Shown: positions 20,950 to 29,061, counted from the first letter of the stretch. The stretch: 64,000 bases of DNA from Pseudobdellovibrionaceae bacterium (GCA_019637955.1 JAHBUS010000008.1:124001-188000); one strand, 5' to 3'. Notes: a model not told the origin generated them from the sequence alone. Numbers and translations are program-made.

Positions 20950-21000
20950 ACGAACACGAACTCTGTCCGATTTAATCGGCACGTCTCAATAAAAAGTCTC

Positions 21001-22254
21001 ATGGAAGAGACTTTGATATCGCCCTCTCAATCTACTTCAGAAATAGGATTTTCCCCGTTTTCTATTGATAAGCTTGAATTGAAACTTCCATTTCGAGTCA
21101 GTGATCCACCTGCAACAACAATAACGCGGCCAATGTCAACGGGCCTGCGAAGAGTTTGCCGTGGAAGAGATTTACGAATCAGTCCCCATGGAGACGTTTC
21201 CTTGGTGAAGGACTGCTGGATTACCAATGGTCATAAATTTGTTTGCCAATATCTTGGCGTCAGTTATGCCAAAAAATCTAAGACTTCAAATTTTTACGAA
21301 CAGTCAGATCTTACTGATTTGGCTTTGCACGTAGATAAAAACACCATCAGAGAAAATCTGATTCCATTCATTGTCGGTCGAATCCAACTATTGTTCTCAG
21401 AGAACCTCCAGGATCTCCCTCTATGTTGGCATCCGACAGCCATACGCAACATCGAAGTCTGCAAGGACCATCATCTTCTTCTTCCCTTTGAAGACTTGAG
21501 AAACTTGCTTTGTCAGGCGGCATCTTCGATCGAAGGAGAGCCGATTGAGGTCGGCGAAGTCCGTGCGACATCCACCGTTCCATTTCATTTCAAATGGACT
21601 GCCCGTTGCGTGTCGCTCCCACTGAAAGGCAAAGGAATTATTCGCACATTGAAAGTCTATCCAAAACCGAACGGCATCCGCATGGAGCTACAAATACGGA
21701 AGCTAAAATTCAAGCCTTGGGTTTCAGAACAAAGTCCAGTTGATGAACTTTGCAACCAACTCTCGAAAGTGGCCGATGCGATGGTCGATTACCTTATGCG
21801 TATAGAAAACGAAATTAAGATTCTCTCTCCGCGACTGAACGAGCATGATCTTTCTGACTTTCGCGAGGCTGTAAATCTCTATCTTGATGTAGGCACTGAG
21901 CGCGGAAAAATCTTTGTAACATCAATAACCGGTCCAAGCGGCACTTATACGAACGGAAGGCATCAGCCTCCGATTCGGCCCACAGAATTCAAACGCCTTT
22001 CCGACCACGAGTTGGGGATCTGCTCAATAAAATTTGGGCAACCGGGTTTCCCCAATTCCCTGGTGCGTCGTCATGATTGGCGAACTCAGGTGGTGAAAAA
22101 GAAAATGTCCGCTGAGCAACTGTCGCGTCGTCGAAGCGAAATTCAAATTCAGTCGAGAAAACGAAAAGAATCTCAGCAAACAAGTGTTTGGGATCAATCA
22201 ATATCTCGACGGCAATTCATTTCTGGCACATTCCTTAGGAGGCTACTTGGATAA
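21001..22254 (+). CDS. Unknown protein, possible replication-initiation-type
   Basis: 417 residues. No family is certain. The part IRTLKVYPKPNGIRMELQIRKLKF resembles the K-x-Y-x-K...LRxE segment of plasmid/phage replication proteins, and a similar pattern (FKFKTYSKG...LRAEFKDK) occurs in the equivalent gene of element B at 48445. Residues about 340-400 are very basic (VKKKMSAEQLSRRRSEIQIQSRKRK), consistent with nucleic-acid binding. It lies 51 bases after the polymerase and overlaps a small gene at its end. Function remains inferred. Confidence 0.5.
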   Translation: MEETLISPSQSTSEIGFSPFSIDKLELKLPFRVSDPPATTITRPMSTGLRRVCRGRDLRISPHGDVSLVKDCWITNGHKFVCQYLGVSYAKKSKTSNFYEQSDLTDLALHVDKNTIRENLIPFIVGRIQLLFSENLQDLPLCWHPTAIRNIEVCKDHHLLLPFEDLRNLLCQAASSIEGEPIEVGEVRATSTVPFHFKWTARCVSLPLKGKGIIRTLKVYPKPNGIRMELQIRKLKFKPWVSEQSPVDELCNQLSKVADAMVDYLMRIENEIKILSPRLNEHDLSDFREAVNLYLDVGTERGKIFVTSITGPSGTYTNGRHQPPIRPTEFKRLSDHELGICSIKFGQPGFPNSLVRRHDWRTQVVKKKMSAEQLSRRRSEIQIQSRKRKESQQTSVWDQSISRRQFISGTFLRRLLG

Positions 22255-22411
22255 GAAGCAACAAGAAACTCATCGTTTAGCAACCGAAGACAATGAAGTT
22301 ATGAGTGACATCGAATTTACGGATCTCATCATCGACATCGCTCTTGGTCGAGTTGAGATCGCGACTAAGCCCAGCGAAGACGACCCTCGGAAAGACATAG
22401 TTCTACATTGA
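22247..22411 (+). CDS. Small acidic protein coupled to the upstream gene
   Basis: About 54 residues if started at the TTG at 22247, which has AGGAGG ending four bases upstream and overlaps the previous stop by eight bases. An internal ATG at 22301 would give 36 residues (MSDIEFTDLI). The sequence is acidic with one amphipathic helix, EFTDLIIDIALGRVEIA. No family recognised. Its end overlaps the convergent HTH gene by nine bases. Modest support: an overlapping ribosome site and coherent amphipathic sequence. Confidence 0.4.
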   Translation: MDKKQQETHRLATEDNEVMSDIEFTDLIIDIALGRVEIATKPSEDDPRKDIVLH

Positions 22412-22636
22412 ACGACGCTTTCGCCGTTGCCGCCCTTTATGTTTAGCCTCTACATACAGATCAGAAATTTCGCACCGAAGCGCCTTTGCCCACTTGCCCA
22501 GCGTGCTCAACTTCGGGTCGTAACCCTTGCGGAAGTACGGGCGAACGGCGGGCGGTTTCTTGCCCAGCACCGTTGCAAAGGCGTATTTCGTGATTTGATT
22601 TTCTTCGAGGTAGGCTTGTAGCTTGAGTTTTGTCAT
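22403..22636 (-). CDS. Small Cro/C1-type helix-turn-helix protein
   Basis: 77 residues. A helix-turn-helix occupies residues 4-65: LQAYLEENQITKYAFATVLGKKPPAVRPYFRKGYDPKLSTLGKWAKALRCEISDLY, i.e. the Xre fold with recognition helix PPAVRPYFRKG. The tail KHKGRQRRKRRSM is strongly basic. Probably a repressor of the local minus-strand or divergent genes. GGAGG lies a few bases before the ATG at 22636. It is followed convergently by the small gene ending at 22411. Confidence 0.75.
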   Translation of the reverse strand: MTKLKLQAYLEENQITKYAFATVLGKKPPAVRPYFRKGYDPKLSTLGKWAKALRCEISDLYVEAKHKGRQRRKRRSM

Positions 22637-22691
22637 GGAGGAAATTTGCCCAGATTGAATCCTAAGCCGTCAATTTGCACCGCATGGAAAT

Positions 22692-23447
22692 TTAGATGCG
22701 ACTGAAAAGTTCGGTCTGAGCATAGTCGTTCAATGCCGCAAGCCACTCCTCGCAGTTCTTCTTCAAACTTGCAGCATCGGCGGACTCAATTATTTCCAGC
22801 GTTTCTGCCCCAGCATCACGGAAAGAACCGAAAAGAACGTCCTCAGTAACTCCAAGCCTTAGGAGGTAACGAGCATTCTTCTTTGGCAAGTCGCCTTCAA
22901 GCGTGTCGATGATGTTTTGCCGGGTTCGCAGTTCGCGAGTTACTGGATCAATTTCAATCGTGTTGAAGTGCCACTCTTCTTTGTGGCGGACATAATTGCT
23001 GGCTATGTTTATCGACTCAGCCCAGGGAAGATCATTGAATTGTGGACCGACCTTACGAAATTCTTCAGCCCATTTGTGCGGCTGTTTTCTTGAATGCCGA
23101 GCTAACGTGCGCGAGTGCATCGCATAAGAACTCTTGATCCATCCTGAAACTTGAAGAATCAAGAAGTGGTAGAACATTGCCTTCTTGTTTTCGCTTTTGA
23201 TGAAGCGAACCATGAAAGGCTTGCGGCGGAAGACCTTCTGATAAACTTCGTCGTCATTGAGGTCAGGTTCTTTCTTCAGAACCCGCTTAGCAGCGACCCG
23301 ATAACCTTTCGTCATCGCTTGGTCGATTTTCTTGATTTCCCGAAACACGAAAGCCATCGACTTCACGAACTGTGCTGCACTCTCTTGAGATTTTTTCCCA
23401 AGAACGAGTGCCTGAATCGCCAATTGTGTTTCGGGTCGAAGTGCCAT
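22692..23447 (-). CDS. Unknown helical protein, possibly HEPN-like
   Basis: About 251 residues from the ATG at 23447 (AGGTGG before it). Upstream in-frame codons read into the recombinase gene and are not needed. Mostly alpha-helical. The segment SINIASNYVRHKEEWH resembles the helix with a basic-His motif seen in HEPN-type nucleic-acid-binding proteins, but the RxxxxH signature is not exact. It sits 79 bases downstream of the tyrosine recombinase on the same strand and may be expressed with it. Confidence 0.5.
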   Translation of the reverse strand: MALRPETQLAIQALVLGKKSQESAAQFVKSMAFVFREIKKIDQAMTKGYRVAAKRVLKKEPDLNDDEVYQKVFRRKPFMVRFIKSENKKAMFYHFLILQVSGWIKSSYAMHSRTLARHSRKQPHKWAEEFRKVGPQFNDLPWAESINIASNYVRHKEEWHFNTIEIDPVTRELRTRQNIIDTLEGDLPKKNARYLLRLGVTEDVLFGSFRDAGAETLEIIESADAASLKKNCEEWLAALNDYAQTELFSRI

Positions 23448-23526
23448 TGAACCACCTACATCACACTTATCGGCTTTCCAGATAAACAGTGAATGGATAC
23501 GATTCAGACTTTGGTCCCGCCGAACG

Positions 23527-24495
23527 CTAATCTTTAACGCCTTTCGCCACGTCCCGGCGCAGGAGTTCTTCGATTTTCTTTTCCGGAACGCCTGCGGCCC
23601 GCTGAAGGTTGTGGGCATAGATGATGGTCGTTGCGATGTTTGCATGACGAGCCATTTGCTGTGTTTCTTGAAGGGTTGCGCCTGCGAGAAGACTTAGCGT
23701 CACCGCTGTATGACGAAACGAGTGCGTGGAGATTCGTGGGCTGTCGATGGAAACTCCGCGCAGCCGTTCCTTTGCGATTCTTCGGATAGCGCGAGTCGAA
23801 AGACGTTCGTGCCGGTTTCCATCGGAAGTTGAACCAAACAATGGTTCATCAGGCTTTGCATTCGGGCGCTCTGCCAGATACTCCAAAATTGGCGTGAGCG
23901 TTTCTTCGGTAAGTACAACAAACGCACTTTTTGAATCTTCGCCTTTGCCTTGTAAATGTAAAACAGCTTGGCCTGCCTCTTGACGCAAGTCCTCGATGTC
24001 GGCACGTGAAATCTCGATGGAGCGCGGACCAGTGCGGATCGCAAGATTCAAAAGTGCAAAATCTCTCTTTCCTTTCAGATCGGTCCGGTCAATAGAATCC
24101 AACAATCGGAAAATTTGCGGGATGGTGAGCGGGTCCTTACGGAAAGACCGTTCACGCTTAGCGCCTTTGATACCTTTGGCAATATTGGGATACAGCTTAG
24201 ATGCCTCCAAGAACTCGAAGAACATCCTTACCGCGACCAAATAAGCCGAAATGGTGTTCGCTTGCAATCTTCGACTGACAAGGGAGCGTTTGTAGTTGAT
24301 GAGGAGTTCGCGGCTGAATACTACTTTCGGAATATCCGTTATCCATTTTGTGAAGTCGCGCAGTCTCCGACGATATGACTCGACCGAAATCTCTTTCACA
24401 TCATGGGACTTCAGAAATTTCTCGATGAGTTCTTCGAGTGTCTTGTCGCCCGAGAGGACAACACTTTTGCTGGGAGTATGTGCTACATGATTCAT
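23527..24495 (-). CDS. Tyrosine recombinase (XerC/XerD type)
   Basis: 322 residues. N-terminal SAM-like domain: TLEELIEKFLKSHDVKEISVESYRRRLRDFTKWI. The catalytic domain has the first Arg in IRTGPRSIEISRADI, a Lys in LQGKGEDSK, HxxR in THSFRHTAVTLSLLAG, the second His in ARHANIATT and the nucleophile Tyr in IIYAHN, so all six catalytic positions appear intact. It cuts and rejoins DNA at short inverted sites. Here it may resolve element multimers or mark a nested unit (22403-24923). The AT-rich sequence just upstream (24496-24581) is too short for another gene. No direct repeats bounding a nested insertion were found by eye. Confidence 0.88.
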   Translation of the reverse strand: MNHVAHTPSKSVVLSGDKTLEELIEKFLKSHDVKEISVESYRRRLRDFTKWITDIPKVVFSRELLINYKRSLVSRRLQANTISAYLVAVRMFFEFLEASKLYPNIAKGIKGAKRERSFRKDPLTIPQIFRLLDSIDRTDLKGKRDFALLNLAIRTGPRSIEISRADIEDLRQEAGQAVLHLQGKGEDSKSAFVVLTEETLTPILEYLAERPNAKPDEPLFGSTSDGNRHERLSTRAIRRIAKERLRGVSIDSPRISTHSFRHTAVTLSLLAGATLQETQQMARHANIATTIIYAHNLQRAAGVPEKKIEELLRRDVAKGVKD

Positions 24496-24581
24496 ACTCC
24501 ATTAAAACATCCTGAGGAATCGCTCGGAATTTATCGAAGCCCGGAGAAAAAAGGGACACTAGACGAGATAACGGATACGTT

Positions 24582-24923
24582 TCACGACGATACGGGAGAA
24601 TTTAGATCGAGCACTGGTTTCAAATTCTTCAGATAATCTGCCGCCACAACTAAAGCCTCAGGTCGAAGTTTACAGAAGAACTCTCCATCTTCATCTTGAT
24701 ACCTCAAAATGTAGCGTTTAATCCAAAGTTCCAAGAACCCTTTCATGACTTCCTCTTGAAAGCCGCCAACCCGAGATGAAAGGTCATGGAGGCTGGTGAA
24801 GGTCTTCATTTTGTTCGGGTCCATCGCAATCAATTGCCACAAAATCGCCTGTGCCGAAGCCGAGAGAGCGGAAACACTGTCTCGTATTGGCAGTTCAAGA
24901 AACGCCTTTTCAATTTCGTCCAT
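24582..24923 (-). CDS. Small acidic helical protein, unknown
   Basis: About 113 residues from ATG 24923, which follows TGGAGGCGAT. The chain reads MDEIEKAFLELPIRDSVSALSASAQAILWQLIAMD and continues with FTSLHDLSSRVGGFQEEVMKGFLELWIKRYILRY. This resembles a winged-helix topology (helices, then RYQDEDGEFFCKL as a wing), so DNA binding is possible but unproven. It is 86 bases upstream of the tyrosine recombinase on the same strand and may be its first operon gene. The longer ORF to 25022 lacks a ribosome site. Confidence 0.55.
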   Translation of the reverse strand: MDEIEKAFLELPIRDSVSALSASAQAILWQLIAMDPNKMKTFTSLHDLSSRVGGFQEEVMKGFLELWIKRYILRYQDEDGEFFCKLRPEALVVAADYLKNLKPVLDLNSPVSS

Positions 24924-25145
24924 ATCGCCTCCAGATACTCGGAAGATAATTCTGAAATTCAAAAAGACCGTTACTTGCGGATATCGGATGTTTTCCAGGA
25001 ATATCCGTTCGACACATCCCATCGAAGGTGATTGATGAACCGCCAGGCAGCTTTGGGGTCCAGAAATGATTCACGTTTATCTCTACGTAGACGCGGCTGA
25101 GTTGGTATGCTATATTTCAAGAATCACAAATGGCATTTTATTGCC

Positions 25146-25186
25146 CCTGACGAGGCGAACCGTACCAGGCTACGAAAAGACGGCTC
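25146..25186 (+). ncRNA. Guanidine-III riboswitch (ykkC-III), copy 1
   Basis: 41 bases matching the known class pattern: CC-GACGAGG...CCGTACC-GG...AAAAGACGGC-C. CCTG at the 5' end pairs with CAGG, and GAACCGT with ACGGCTC (one mismatch), giving the two helices of the class pseudoknot. The ribosome site AAGGGAG follows directly and the LysE-family ATG is 12 bases after the aptamer, so ligand binding likely controls translation initiation. It differs from copy 2 (26504) at a single base. Confidence 0.9.
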
Positions 25187-25198
25187 TAAGGGAGTCGT

Positions 25199-25828
25199 AT
25201 GCTTATAAGCATCTTTCTTCAGGGTTTCTTCCTCCAAGCAAGCCTCATTCTCGCACTCGGCGCACAAAACATTTTCGTTCTTAACTCTGGTCTTCGAAGA
25301 GAAAGACACCTACTTGTCGCTCTCGTTTCTTCAGCATGCGACACACTTCTCATATTTTTCGGAGTCCTAGGCGTTGCGACGATCTTTGTCCAAGTTCCAA
25401 TTCTCAAGATTGGTTTAGGAATCGTCGGAGTTGGATTCCTTTTCTTCTACGGCATCTTGAAGCTGAAAGAGGCGAAGAATGGGGTTGAAATATCGCTAGA
25501 CGCAAAGTCTGCAGTTACAACTAAACAAGCGATTATCACGGCTCTGGGTTTTAGTTTGCTAAACCCTCACGTGTACTTGGATACAGTCGTCTTAGTTGGA
25601 GGCTACTCCTCCAAGTTTGCCAACTTGTATGAACGGTTCTTCTTCGGTGCGGGGGCATCAACTTTTTCTACGCTTTGGTTCTTCGCACTAGCACTGCTCG
25701 CTTCAGCAGGCAGTCGTCTTTTGCGAAATCCTAGAGCAATGCGAATTGTGGCTTTAGTTTCAGGGATCATTCTTGTGGCACTCGCAGGAAAATTAGGAAT
25801 AGATGTCGTGGCCTGGATTAAGGAATAA
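25199..25828 (+). CDS. LysE/ArgO-family exporter under guanidine control
   Basis: 209 residues with about six membrane helices. FLQASLILALGAQNIFVLNSGLRRER is the typical first helix of LysE-family amino-acid exporters (FxxGxxxSLILAIGAQNxFVL), and GFSLLNPHVYLDTVVLVGGYS matches the conserved fifth segment (LNPHxxLDTxxLxG). It exports small basic or amide compounds across the inner membrane by proton antiport in known members. Placement directly after a guanidine-III riboswitch suggests that guanidinium or a guanidino compound such as arginine is the substrate. The next gene starts 10 bases after its stop, so both are under the same riboswitch. Confidence 0.88.
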   Translation: MLISIFLQGFFLQASLILALGAQNIFVLNSGLRRERHLLVALVSSACDTLLIFFGVLGVATIFVQVPILKIGLGIVGVGFLFFYGILKLKEAKNGVEISLDAKSAVTTKQAIITALGFSLLNPHVYLDTVVLVGGYSSKFANLYERFFFGAGASTFSTLWFFALALLASAGSRLLRNPRAMRIVALVSGIILVALAGKLGIDVVAWIKE

Positions 25829-25838
25829 GGAGGATATT

Positions 25839-26465
25839 GTGTATCGACCAAAAGTCTTCGCTGAGGATAGAATCGAAGTCCTCCACCAATTCATTAGGCA
25901 GTACCCACTAGCGACAGTTGTTACATCTGGCCCCGAAGGGCTTCTGGCGAACCTTATTCCCGTGAGCCTTCATGAAATTGGAAAAAAAGGGACAATCCGC
26001 CTTCATCTTGCCAAAATGAATTCGCAGGCTGAAAGAATTCAGGCCGGAGATGAAATTCTTTTCGTATTCAACGGTCCTCAAGCCTACGTGACGCCGAGTT
26101 TCTATCCGTCAAAGCAGGTGAATGGAAAAGTAGTGCCCACTTGGAACTATTCAACGGTACAGGTGCGCGGAAAAGCCAAGGTGTTTGATGACCCTAATTG
26201 GGTTCTGCAACAAATTAACGACCTGACCTCCGCAATGGAAAAAGACCGAAGCGTTCCTTGGGGCGTGAGTGACGCGCCAGACGACTACATTCTTTCGCAA
26301 CTGAAAATTATCATCGGAATTGAAGTTGTGATTGAAGCAATCGAAGGCAAATTTAAGGTGAGTCAAAATCAGTCGGCAGAAAACAACAAGGGTGTGATCG
26401 ACGGGTTTATCAAAGAGGGAAACAAAGAAATGGCATCTTTAGTTGCTGAACGCCGTCGCTCATAG
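25839..26465 (+). CDS. PaiB-like FMN-binding protein
   Basis: 208 residues from GTG 25839, preceded by a perfect AGGAGG at five bases (an ATG at 25803 would lie inside the LysE gene). YRPKVFAEDRIEVLHQFIRQYPLATVVT, ANLIPV, LHLAKMN and FNGPQAYVTPSFYPSK...VPTWNYSTVQVRGKA are the hallmarks of the PaiB/FMN-binding negative regulator family (flavin split-barrel). Known members are implicated in polyamine or protease repression, with enzymatic capacity unclear. Co-placement with the exporter under a guanidine aptamer suggests a role in guanidine or polyamine-type stress. Confidence 0.86.
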   Translation: MYRPKVFAEDRIEVLHQFIRQYPLATVVTSGPEGLLANLIPVSLHEIGKKGTIRLHLAKMNSQAERIQAGDEILFVFNGPQAYVTPSFYPSKQVNGKVVPTWNYSTVQVRGKAKVFDDPNWVLQQINDLTSAMEKDRSVPWGVSDAPDDYILSQLKIIIGIEVVIEAIEGKFKVSQNQSAENNKGVIDGFIKEGNKEMASLVAERRRS

Positions 26466-26503
26466 ATTTAGAGTTCTCATAAAACCATTGGCAACTCATG
26501 CCA

Positions 26504-26544
26504 CCTGACGAGACGAACCGTACCAGGCTACGAAAAGACGGCTC
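26504..26544 (+). ncRNA. Guanidine-III riboswitch (ykkC-III), copy 2
   Basis: Same 41-base architecture as copy 1 with 40 of 41 bases identical (the tenth base is A instead of G). All pairing bases are retained. A purine-rich site CAAGGGGG follows, 12 bases before the SMR ATG. Near-identity suggests duplication within the element and a common ligand response of the two transcription units. Confidence 0.9.
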
Positions 26545-26556
26545 CAAGGGGGTTTT

Positions 26557-26886
26557 ATGTCTACAAGTGTTGCTTGGGTTCTTCTTTTTTTCGCTGGCCT
26601 CCTGGAAATTTGCTGGGCAGTCGGATTGAAATATACCGCAGGCTTTACGAAACTCGTTCCCAGCATTTTCACTCTCACAACTCTAGCAGCAAGTATGGTG
26701 TTACTTGCAAAGTCGAGTCAGGTTCTGCCGATTGGAACTGCCTACGGTGTTTGGGTTGGAATTGGGGCCCTAGGCGCTGCAATTCTCGGAATAGCGCTGT
26801 TCGACGAGTCCGCTTCTCCGCTTCGACTTTTCTTCCTTGCGCTGTTGCTTGTCGCGATAGTTGGGTTAAAGGCGACTTCGAAGTAG
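26557..26886 (+). CDS. gdx: SMR-family guanidinium exporter (SugE/Gdx type)
   Basis: 109 residues in four membrane helices, the size of small multidrug resistance dimers. The conserved proton/substrate Glu is in LLEICWAVGLKYTAGFTKL. The W-A-x-G-L-K pattern after it is typical of the Gdx (SugE) branch, which exports guanidinium, rather than the EmrE drug-pump branch. YGVWVGIGALGAAILG is the third helix. Inner-membrane antiporter working as an antiparallel dimer in known members. The guanidine-III riboswitch immediately upstream independently supports the substrate. Confidence 0.92.
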   Translation: MSTSVAWVLLFFAGLLEICWAVGLKYTAGFTKLVPSIFTLTTLAASMVLLAKSSQVLPIGTAYGVWVGIGALGAAILGIALFDESASPLRLFFLALLLVAIVGLKATSK

Positions 26887-27035
26887 GGCTCGGAGCGATG
26901 TCCAACCTATAGACCTTTCATACTCGGAAACTTGACAATTCCGGAGGTGAACTCAAATTTGCTTAAAACTATGGAGTTCAAAGGAAGTTTGCCCATGCAA
27001 TCGTCTCGGCTACTCCACGAGCAGGAGTCGTGCAC

Positions 27036-27596
27036 ATGGATCAAAGAAAGTTGAAAATCGCATACCATGAAGTCGGTCATGCGATCATGGCCTTGATCTG
27101 TCGGCAGCCAATCCGAAGCGTCTCGATCAAGGAAATGAATTCGCCACTTGGTACAGAGAAATATCTTGGGTCTACGATACTTGAACCGTTCGAGCAAAAA
27201 CAAACACTGACGATTAACGAACTAACTCGAAGAGTGATGATTTCACTTGGCGGCTTTGCCAGCGAAATTTTGTTGTTCGATGGTGTAACAGGCATGGGCG
27301 GCGATGACTTAACGGCTGCGGTCAAATGGACTGACCTCATGATGCAGTCCGAACAGTTTAGAAACTTAGCGGCATCTATGCCAGTTCCAGAACCAAGTCC
27401 ATTGGATACATTGATTGCGAACCCACTAGTTAGGGCGTTCATCGACTACCAAATTCACGTCTGTGTTGCGAGATTGAGGCCGCTTCGACCGGCCATTCAA
27501 CTAATTGGTCGAAGACTTTACGAGAGCGATGAACTTACAGGCGATCAAGTCGTCGAACTCTTTGATTCCTTTGTACGGTCGAAACAACCTGGCTGA
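27036..27596 (+). CDS. Stand-alone M41 (FtsH-like) peptidase domain
   Basis: 186 residues lacking any AAA ATPase or membrane segment. KIAYHEVGHAIMALI gives HExxH at residues 11-15, and GMGGDDLTAAVKWTDLMM supplies the Asp zinc ligand (Asp90 or Asp91) and following helix of family M41 (G-x-x-x-D-L-x-x-A-T). GGFASEILLFDG matches the conserved GGRAAEE segment. Usual FtsH is a 600-residue hexameric unfoldase-protease. This domain would have to act on exposed or local substrates or with a separate ATPase. ATG 27036 with AGGAG eight bases upstream is chosen over a GTG at 27030. Confidence 0.72.
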   Translation: MDQRKLKIAYHEVGHAIMALICRQPIRSVSIKEMNSPLGTEKYLGSTILEPFEQKQTLTINELTRRVMISLGGFASEILLFDGVTGMGGDDLTAAVKWTDLMMQSEQFRNLAASMPVPEPSPLDTLIANPLVRAFIDYQIHVCVARLRPLRPAIQLIGRRLYESDELTGDQVVELFDSFVRSKQPG

Positions 27597-27624
27597 CAAA
27601 AGAACACCTGCTTAGATTGACCGT

Positions 27625-28182
27625 ATGGATTCATCAGATTTTCTGCTGCCATCGGCATTCACAGCAATCGATTTGAAAATCGGACCTCAGAATGAAATTT
27701 TCATGGTCGATTTATCCCACTTTTCCTCGGGTAAACTTAGATGGCAAAAGACATTCAATCTTCAGCCATTATTTCATCCTTCGCCGCGCTTGATGAGCGT
27801 CTTAGGCTTGGATGCCGACACCTTTTCTAGCGATGGCTCGTGTAACATCGACATGATGGGCGAAATCATAGTTCTGATTGAGAACACGCCACTCGTGCTG
27901 CACTACTGTGGCAACTTCTTCTCCGTCATTCAGGAGAATTTCGGCTTGGTCTTTAAGCAAGAACCGCCAGATGTAACTGATCTGTATGAAGTGATGAAAC
28001 AAGCATATCCCGGAATGCCAAACTATAAAATTCAGACTCTTTGCGAACACTTTGGTATCCCGACAGCTCAAGAATCCTCACTTCTTTCCCGGCAAATCGG
28101 TGAACTTGCAATCATCGCTGAAGCGATTCAACGGGTCGATTTGGAGTCGCGCTTTGATTGGAAAGAGCCCACGCTCTTGTAA
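27625..28182 (+). CDS. Unknown protein, 185 residues
   Basis: Soluble, no signal. The C-terminal half includes YPGMPNYKIQTLCEHFGIPTAQE, which resembles the core of DnaQ/RNase T-type exonucleases (the YKLxTLxxxxGI segment), and SLLSRQIGELAIIAEAI. The catalytic acids of a DEDDh nuclease are not clear, so it would be a degenerate or unrelated fold. It is 28 bases downstream of the M41-like gene and probably cotranscribed. Its last 55 bases overlap the convergent ADP-ribosylglycohydrolase gene. Confidence 0.5.
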   Translation: MDSSDFLLPSAFTAIDLKIGPQNEIFMVDLSHFSSGKLRWQKTFNLQPLFHPSPRLMSVLGLDADTFSSDGSCNIDMMGEIIVLIENTPLVLHYCGNFFSVIQENFGLVFKQEPPDVTDLYEVMKQAYPGMPNYKIQTLCEHFGIPTAQESSLLSRQIGELAIIAEAIQRVDLESRFDWKEPTLL

Positions 28183-28925
28183 GAGCGGTTCAGGACTTCG
28201 ATAAATCTGTCTCTGAGAAACGGCATCGCTGCGGTTCTCAAGTCAGATGGAATTCCAAATAGTGCTTCGGCTATAGATCCGGTGATCGCGGCTACAGTGT
28301 CAGAGTCGCCGCCGATTGAAATGGCGTTGCGAATCGCATCTTCAAAATCTTGGGCCTCAAGAGCACAAGTGATCGCTTCGGGTACGGTGCCGTCGCAGGA
28401 TTCATTGAATTCGTAGCTGGGCCGGATTTCATCGACCCTTCGACCCAGGTCATATCTGTATTGCCTTTCAATCTGCTTGCGAATCTCCGCAGCAGTAGCA
28501 CCACTTAGAGCAAGCCAAATCGCCGTCGTCACTGCCGCCGCACCAAGAAGTCCGCGAGGATGATCATGAGTTACTTGCGTAATGTGTTCGGCTAATCGAA
28601 GGGCATCTTGATGATTCTTTGCTAGGTAAGCCGCTGGGCTCACTCGCATTGCCGCTCCGTTACCCCAGCTATTGTAGGGACCAGCGTTGTCGTCATGTAC
28701 CCATCGACGAAATCCAAACCCATAACTGCTTTCGTACTCGCGGCACCAGCGGCGTAAGTAGATTGCTGGGTCGCCTCCATCGAGAAGGCATTCCGCAAGT
28801 GCTAGTGTACAAATCGTATCATCCGTAAAGCGACAACGGTCCTGGAAGAATGGAAAGTCTTTTGTTTTGATATTGTCAAATTCGTAAACCGAGCCAACGA
28901 TATCGCCGATGACTGCGCCAAGCAT
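28128..28925 (-). CDS. ADP-ribosylglycohydrolase (DraG/ARH family), element A
   Basis: About 265 residues from ATG 28925 (MLGAVIGDIVGS, the usual N-terminus of the family). Metal-binding acids are present: RFTDDTICTLALAECL near the start and SIGGDSDTVAAITGSIAEALFG near the C-terminus, the two Mg-binding ends of the all-helical ARH fold. HPRGLLGAAAVTTAIW is also typical. It removes ADP-ribose from proteins, nucleic acids or small molecules. Substrate unknown. It is the last gene of the minus-strand cluster that contains SIR2. 162 bases with an inverted repeat separate the two. Confidence 0.88.
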   Translation of the reverse strand: MLGAVIGDIVGSVYEFDNIKTKDFPFFQDRCRFTDDTICTLALAECLLDGGDPAIYLRRWCREYESSYGFGFRRWVHDDNAGPYNSWGNGAAMRVSPAAYLAKNHQDALRLAEHITQVTHDHPRGLLGAAAVTTAIWLALSGATAAEIRKQIERQYRYDLGRRVDEIRPSYEFNESCDGTVPEAITCALEAQDFEDAIRNAISIGGDSDTVAAITGSIAEALFGIPSDLRTAAMPFLRDRFIEVLNRSYKSVGSFQSKRDSKSTR

Positions 28926-29038
28926 GCTTCCCTCTCTGTGCCTACTTAGAACCACAACTCAATAAAACATAGGGCGGAGTTTCAAACAATTTGCACCGCC
29001 TATGACTTGCAGACCTGGTATCGCAGTGATTTGAAGAA

Positions 29039-29061
29039 GGTTATATTCGACTTATATAACC
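29039..29061. promoter_or_regulatory. Inverted repeat between SIR2 and ADP-ribosylglycohydrolase genes
   Basis: GGTTATAT and ATATAACC, seven-base centre: a candidate operator or promoter element upstream of the gene starting at 28925. Closer to that gene, CATAGGGCGG (28967 region) and CCGCCTATG form a longer stem that could end SIR2 transcription. Confidence 0.35.
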
